Under the pieces are notes generated by a model. It was not told the origin of the DNA. It was given only the letters and a program-made list of their open reading frames with translations, and ran no database searches. Source: Lineus longissimus (Eukaryota; Nemertea; Pilidiophora; Heteronemertea; Lineidae). Taken from it: a DNA stretch of 64,000 bases. Positions 59,601 through 64,000 of the stretch are shown here, one piece after another. The DNA is taken from positions 3,162,001-3,226,000 of the forward strand of contig NC_088323.1 of assembly GCF_910592395.1 (NCBI RefSeq), given 5' to 3'. Within the stretch, counting starts at the first letter, position 1. Every line of letters begins with the position of its first letter. Position numbers and translations under genes: made by a program.

Positions 59601-62600
59601 TTTTAGAAAGGTTTGATGACATACAATCAGCCCCATACATCGGCGTCGTGACAGCTTATTCCAGAATTATAACACGTAAAAGGAAGCACGTACCGTAAGC
59701 GACGGGTAGCCTCTTCGCTTACCAACTCGCGAGGAGTCCCCACTCCAGGCAGAAAGAATATCGTCCCTAAAAATAAACGAACAGTGTGACTTTCATAAAA
59801 TATTGCAAGAAGTCATTTCTCAAAAAGGACTATGGCCAGCGGATAAGCATCACGCTTGAATGATCTTAGTTTTAACATGGTACATGTGGCTTGAAAGTTA
59901 TTGTCCGCCAGAGGCTTATGGCCAACGGATTAGGCTCACGTATGGGTGATCATCGTTTTAACAAAATACATGTGGCTTCAAAGTTCTTGTTCGGCAGAGG
60001 CCTATCGCCAACGGATTAGGTTCACGCTTAAATGATCTTTGTTTTTAACACAATGCATGGAGAACGACTGAGAGGCTTAGTTTGTATCAAATTATGTACG
60101 GCCTAGGGGTGTGATAAGCGTAATGCAAAGAAGGGTACGAGATAATTGGATTAGGCCACGTAGAGATGACAAGTGAAACCACACCCACCTGTAGGCTCTG
60201 AATCCAAGGGCAATCTGCACTACACCAATGAAGCACGCGAGGGACAGTGCCAAGCAGACACAGACTGAAAAGATTAAAGGTAGACTGACTAAACACGTCT
60301 ATCTGTTAGCCATATTACATCTGCTATGCGTGGACACTGGAGAGCGCCCACTCAATATGTATTCTAAATATTGTTTAACTCAAAATAGCCCCTAGGTTTC
60401 GTCCCACGTTTATGATGTCACATGAGTGCAACATTAGAAATACTTTGGACACCCTGTATCTTTTTTAACTTACATTTTCCAGTCCAGATCCAATGATGAA
60501 CGATGACCAAATCATCGATGGCACTGACTCCAAACGAATGGTTTGCGTAGACCTCCATCAGTGACTTTTTATTAGGTTCGATGAGTTTGTTGAGGGGGCC
60601 TAGAACAGACTCGATATATCTCAAGAGGTTCGTGCCAGTGTATACCGCAATCTGAAAACAATATTTTAGTTTACTTTTGTTGAATTTGATACTATGCTTA
60701 CATTGTATTCCAAAGTGCTGCAAAGGAGCTCAAAGGCGAATTGAACCAAATCATAGGACCCATTACACTTGTTAGACAGCGTATCTTTGGTTATTTTGAC
60801 AGATGTACTTACCAAGTATAGAAGAATTACCCCGGCCGTATAGGTCGCAATGATTCGTGGAGAGTAGCGGAACCCAGCGACTTTCGTGTAAGTCATCGCC
60901 TTCACCTTATTGATGAGTTTGTGTTTTAGTTTTGGCTTTGGCGCGCCATCGTCGCTACAATCCAATAAAATGATGGTTAGGCCTACAAGGTTTACAAAAT
61001 TATGTATATAAGCACGATCCACAATTATATGTGGCCAGTAGCAAAAGGTTATCTAATGCCTCACTCATGATTGGCTTTAGATTTTGGAAAGGGAAGTTGC
61101 AGTATTCTATCGAAAAGAAGGTATTTATAAGTTGGCGCCTTATGAATAGAATAAAATGAAGGCGTTAGCACATGACTGATACGTTTGGGCACTGTGCATG
61201 CAACGTCATGGCTAGACTTATATATTGTAATACGCGGTTTGCGAAATTACCGAAGACCATTTTGAAATCATCCTTAAAGATATTTACAATTTCCACTGGA
61301 AACTGAAGTTACAATGATACAGAAGTTAATTACATCATCAAAATCAGTAAAGTGTTTAAATGTGATTGCCATTTATCCCATGGCAAACTCCAGTTGCATG
61401 TAGAAATTGTGATAACAGAAAGACTGTACGAATTTTTGCAATCCGTCTGCTTGAAAGCGATGGACTACTTACACCCACTTGGGTTTCTTCTTGAAGAGCG
61501 CCCTCACATACTTGGCTTGATAGGAATCTTCAAAAAATTCTTGCTGTAATGAAGATTGAAATACTTCGTTTCCTTATCGGTTTTAAAGAGTTTCCGATAC
61601 CATGCTGGTCGAAGGTTGTTGGAAATATCATCAAGAACGGAATAACTGTTTAAAACTGTACAAGAGAATATACTGATTACATGGCTGTATCAATGTAAAA
61701 GTATTCATTGCATCGACACACATGTTGCCGAATTTCGGTAAATGTTTGATTCTCTTTTTTATGTCGATCACCTCATTATGTCTACTCAGTGAATGTTCCA
61801 TCAATAACAAATTTCATTACATTTACAGCTAAGAATAATGCGCTGCAGGCAACAAGTTGTAAGACAACTGCAAATGCATCTAAGTCACCGAATAAACTCC
61901 AGTCCATCTTCAACCAATTGATAGTTAAAGAATTTGGATTAATTGATTCACGATAATGCTTGGATCGCGTCGACAATTGAGCTGGTAGTTCTTAAATGTC
62001 GACCTGTTCTTAAATGTTTGAGCTGGTTTCAAAAAAGAGTTAATCGTTGCGTAAACGAGTGTTTTGTGTAGCTGCAACATAACCCTAATAGCGTGACGAT
62101 TGTCGATGAAATTCAGCTGATGTAGTGGTCAGTATAATCACAGGTTGCCATGACAAATATCGTGCGTTTGGGCGTCTGGATGACGAACTTTTGGGAACCG
62201 GATGAAACTCCTACACTTAATCTAGACTATTTTGCTGACTATGGGGCCTCGTCTTCACCTCTCTAACTAACCTCCTATATTCTATAAAACTCTGAATATA
62301 ACTAAACCACCTCGTGGAAAGGACGCCCACTATTATTGGATTCGCATATACCGGATCATCGTTTATGACGGACAAGTCTTCCAAGTTCTGCGTCTCGAGG
62401 TATATGCTGGTATGACGGATTACTTTGAACTCGGTATTAAGAGCCTTGTTGAAGTGAACTGCTGCTTGTGCGAGTGAAGTGAAGGAAGATGGTACGATAG
62501 TTCTATACTGGTCATGTTTAGTGTAAACGCGTATTTAAAGAATTCATTAAAGTATGCAGTGATACACGTGTGTACATTACTTGAACAGAGAGACGCGATA

Positions 62601-64000
62601 ACTGGTACATGTAGGGCTGATAAGAATAGCAGTAGCGTCACGCTCATACAGCGACAGGTCACACGTTTTCTGCATCTCGACCCCAATGTATATGGCTGCT
62701 TGGTTTTTGGCGATGCCCGGCAGACAGGAAGAGACATCCTTTGGTTTTCCTTCTTATAGTTTTCGTTCACGAAGGAGAACCAAAGGAAGTTCAGAGTATT
62801 AGTAAAGCCTTCTAAAAATGCCATTCAGGGATCTTAACAACTTACATGGACCATCTGAATCCGAAGTTTGTATACTTCATACATTTTTACCACAAAAAAA
62901 TTCGAGGTCAGGACGTAGATACAAAGGGGAATAAGTGGTATCCATTTTCAAGAAGACACGACAATTACCCATTGTCAAGTGAACGAATGTAGAAAAAAAG
63001 GTGAACAGATGCCAAGAACTCACTTTCCTTTGCAGTTTTGCTCTTTCCATCTTAGAGAGTTTGATTAATAAAACGGGCACACTCTATAGTTAAAGAAACA
63101 GTATACATGTCGTCAGATAATGTAAGGCAATTATCATTGAAGTCCGTTCTCAAGCATCTATTATTCAGAGGTGGGTGAACTCTGTAATGGTATTTCTTAA
63201 AATATGAATGACATTCCCTTTACCGTGGTGAAAGTTAATAAAAATGAAATCTTTTTCCTCTCGTAATTGACTGGACTAAGTGAAAATTTTGCAGTTAAGG
63301 CTTTCTCTCATGACAAGTTTGTTAGGTCCGAAAACTGGTTTTCTGCTTTATGATCAGGCCCTAGCAAAATCAATGACGAGACGTTGAATTGATTAAGCAA
63401 CTGTCATCTTCCAGTATAAGGGCATCACCATATGTCTAATATTATAGTTTAGAACTGTGCATGATTCGACAAAGTGGTGAAAATGATAATATCGTGAATA
63501 GCGCCAGTGTACTGTGAGATACCGACAACTGTCTACCATTGATCTGGCCTATGCCTAGAAGTCTTGAAGGAAGATTGATAAAACCTTAAAATCGGACTTC
63601 ATCGCACCTGACATGAGATAAAGCACTTTTGCCGTGATAACTGTGATAACTCAAAGGTTTATACTCAACCACAGCTATTACCTGAAAATCAAATCAGAGA
63701 CGAAACAACTGAAAATTTATTAAAATGCCTTCTTCTCGCTTTAATAAGTTCGATGAAAATATTCCGATTTCTTTACTTTTGACTTCCTACATCATTGTAT
63801 GCATTGGTCCAAGGAAAACAGCTGTAACGATTTTAAATATTCTATGATAGAGTGACTCAGGAACAATGTCTGTTTATGCCTTGGGTTCACTTCCATTTCA
63901 TGACATTTCAATTAACTTACTGTCTCTTCCCTGTTTTCTTTCTTGATCCTCTTGATGAGTTTCTGGACGAATCTACACGGAATCATTATGGACAGGAAGA
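56565..64000 (-). CDS. STRA6: STRA6/RBPR2-family retinol-binding-protein receptor, 5'-truncated by window
   Basis: RBP_receptor family multi-pass protein, which in vertebrates moves retinol from plasma RBP into cells. Thirteen exons on the minus strand, phases matching throughout: >64000-63921, 61543-61473, 60954-60813, 60651-60474, 60264-60189, 59766-59694, 59415-59367, 59062-58945, 58649-58548, 58240-58077, 57896-57711, 57445-57295, 56763-56565. Family blocks: SYQAKYVRALFKKKP, VAGFRYSPRIIATYTAGV, YSGYQVAYIFWG, FLFFYNVFVGLFSCLMR, FLSRLDCSTLPRLFEKMDPG, YVGLIHVENAHTNPVLM, RAQWFLAYTLLNNLPLRATR. The tail is very acidic (EGDEDEDEDMKKGDED) and ends DLAIGDIAV. The helices before the 63,921 exon lie off the window. 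At 61,473 an alternative donor at 61,479 keeps frame (KPN instead of KPKWV). The donor at 57,710 is gtgcga, weaker than the rest. Function in an animal without obvious plasma RBP is inference. STRA6 versus STRA6L cannot be decided. Confidence 0.9.
56792..57021. repeat. Cluster of four short palindromes in last STRA6-like intron
   Basis: Four imperfect inverted repeats of 27-29 bp lie at 56,792-56,820, 56,909-56,937, 56,953-56,979 and 56,995-57,021. All follow the pattern CTGTTTGGCAAGC (CCG) GCTTGCCAAACAG. Each can form a stem of about 12 bp with a 2-4 base loop. Substitutions differ among copies, but each arm still largely pairs. They occupy the intron between the penultimate and last coding exons. 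Confidence 0.9.
59830..60060. repeat. 86-bp tandem repeat, ~2.7 copies, in STRA6-like intron
   Basis: Units begin TATGGCCAGCGGATAAGCAT (59,831), TATGGCCAACGGATTAGGCT (59,917) and TATCGCCAACGGATTAGGTT (60,003), giving an exact 86-bp period. Each continues with CACG...TGATC, TTTTAACA and, in the first two units, TACATGTGGCTT.AAAGTT. It lies in the intron between the exons at 59,766 and 60,189. Confidence 0.9.
61544..63920 (-). other. Large intron of the STRA6-like gene
   Basis: 2.4 kb intron. The exons on both sides meet in phase 0, and the joined protein (KKENREET then QEFFEDSYQAKY) reads smoothly as the TM-to-loop segment expected in the family, so no additional exon is needed. ORFs inside (up to 134 codons at 62,420-62,824) are not supported. 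Confidence 0.7.

Noticed and set aside
61782-61976. Hydrophobic minus-strand ORF (DAFAVVLQLVACSALFLAV) within the same intron
   Set aside because: Membrane-like stretch, but it breaks the smooth family alignment and lacks a convincing donor.
62420-62824. 134-codon minus-strand ORF and other small ORFs inside the large STRA6-like intron
   Set aside because: The flanking exons already join in phase 0 and give the expected family sequence, so no exon is missing there.

Overview
This is a window of animal nuclear DNA. The genes are split by many GT-AG introns of roughly 45 to 2,400 bp. The sequence is AT-leaning, and the repeats are SINE-like, MITE-like and minisatellite types. The gene families present (a class B neuropeptide receptor of the PDF-receptor type, a Stum/SPEC3 membrane protein, a spermine synthase homologue, an FMRFamide-receptor-like rhodopsin GPCR, and an RBP-receptor/STRA6 family protein) suggest a bilaterian, most likely a marine invertebrate deuterostome or a lophotrochozoan. 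The species cannot be fixed from sequence alone.

Layout. 1-22,500 is gene-poor. I found no credible exon chain there, only short chance ORFs and several repeat types: three copies of one dispersed family, a 120-bp inverted-repeat element, a ~68-bp minisatellite and local duplications. 22,503-32,205 (+) is a class B GPCR with 11 coding exons. It has two adjacent, near-duplicate versions of the hormone-domain exon and two possible C-termini. 37,859-39,612 (-) is a small four-exon gene for a proline- and charge-rich protein, tentatively a sperm/cilia microtubule protein. 43,486-44,660 (+) is a four-exon Stum/SPEC3-domain gene. 46,636-52,028 (+) is an eleven-exon spermine synthase homologue in which one of the two catalytic aspartates is replaced by valine. 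53,607-54,775 (-) is a two-exon class A GPCR with a DRA in place of DRY. 56,565 to the right edge (-) holds the last thirteen exons of an STRA6/RBPR2-family retinol transporter gene; its 5' end lies beyond 64,000.

The neighbouring genes do not form an obvious pathway. Two are neuropeptide-type receptors, one is linked to mechanosensation, one belongs to polyamine synthesis and one to retinoid uptake. The features most worth following up are the hormone-domain exon pair (45 bp apart and reading-frame incompatible if both are included), the substituted spermine synthase active site, a tandem duplication of the STRA6-like C-terminal coding end, a cluster of four palindromes in that gene's last intron, and a small poly-A retroposon with target-site duplications in the class B GPCR gene.

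All exon models were built by hand from reading frames, splice-site dinucleotides and phase matching. There was no transcript evidence and no database search.
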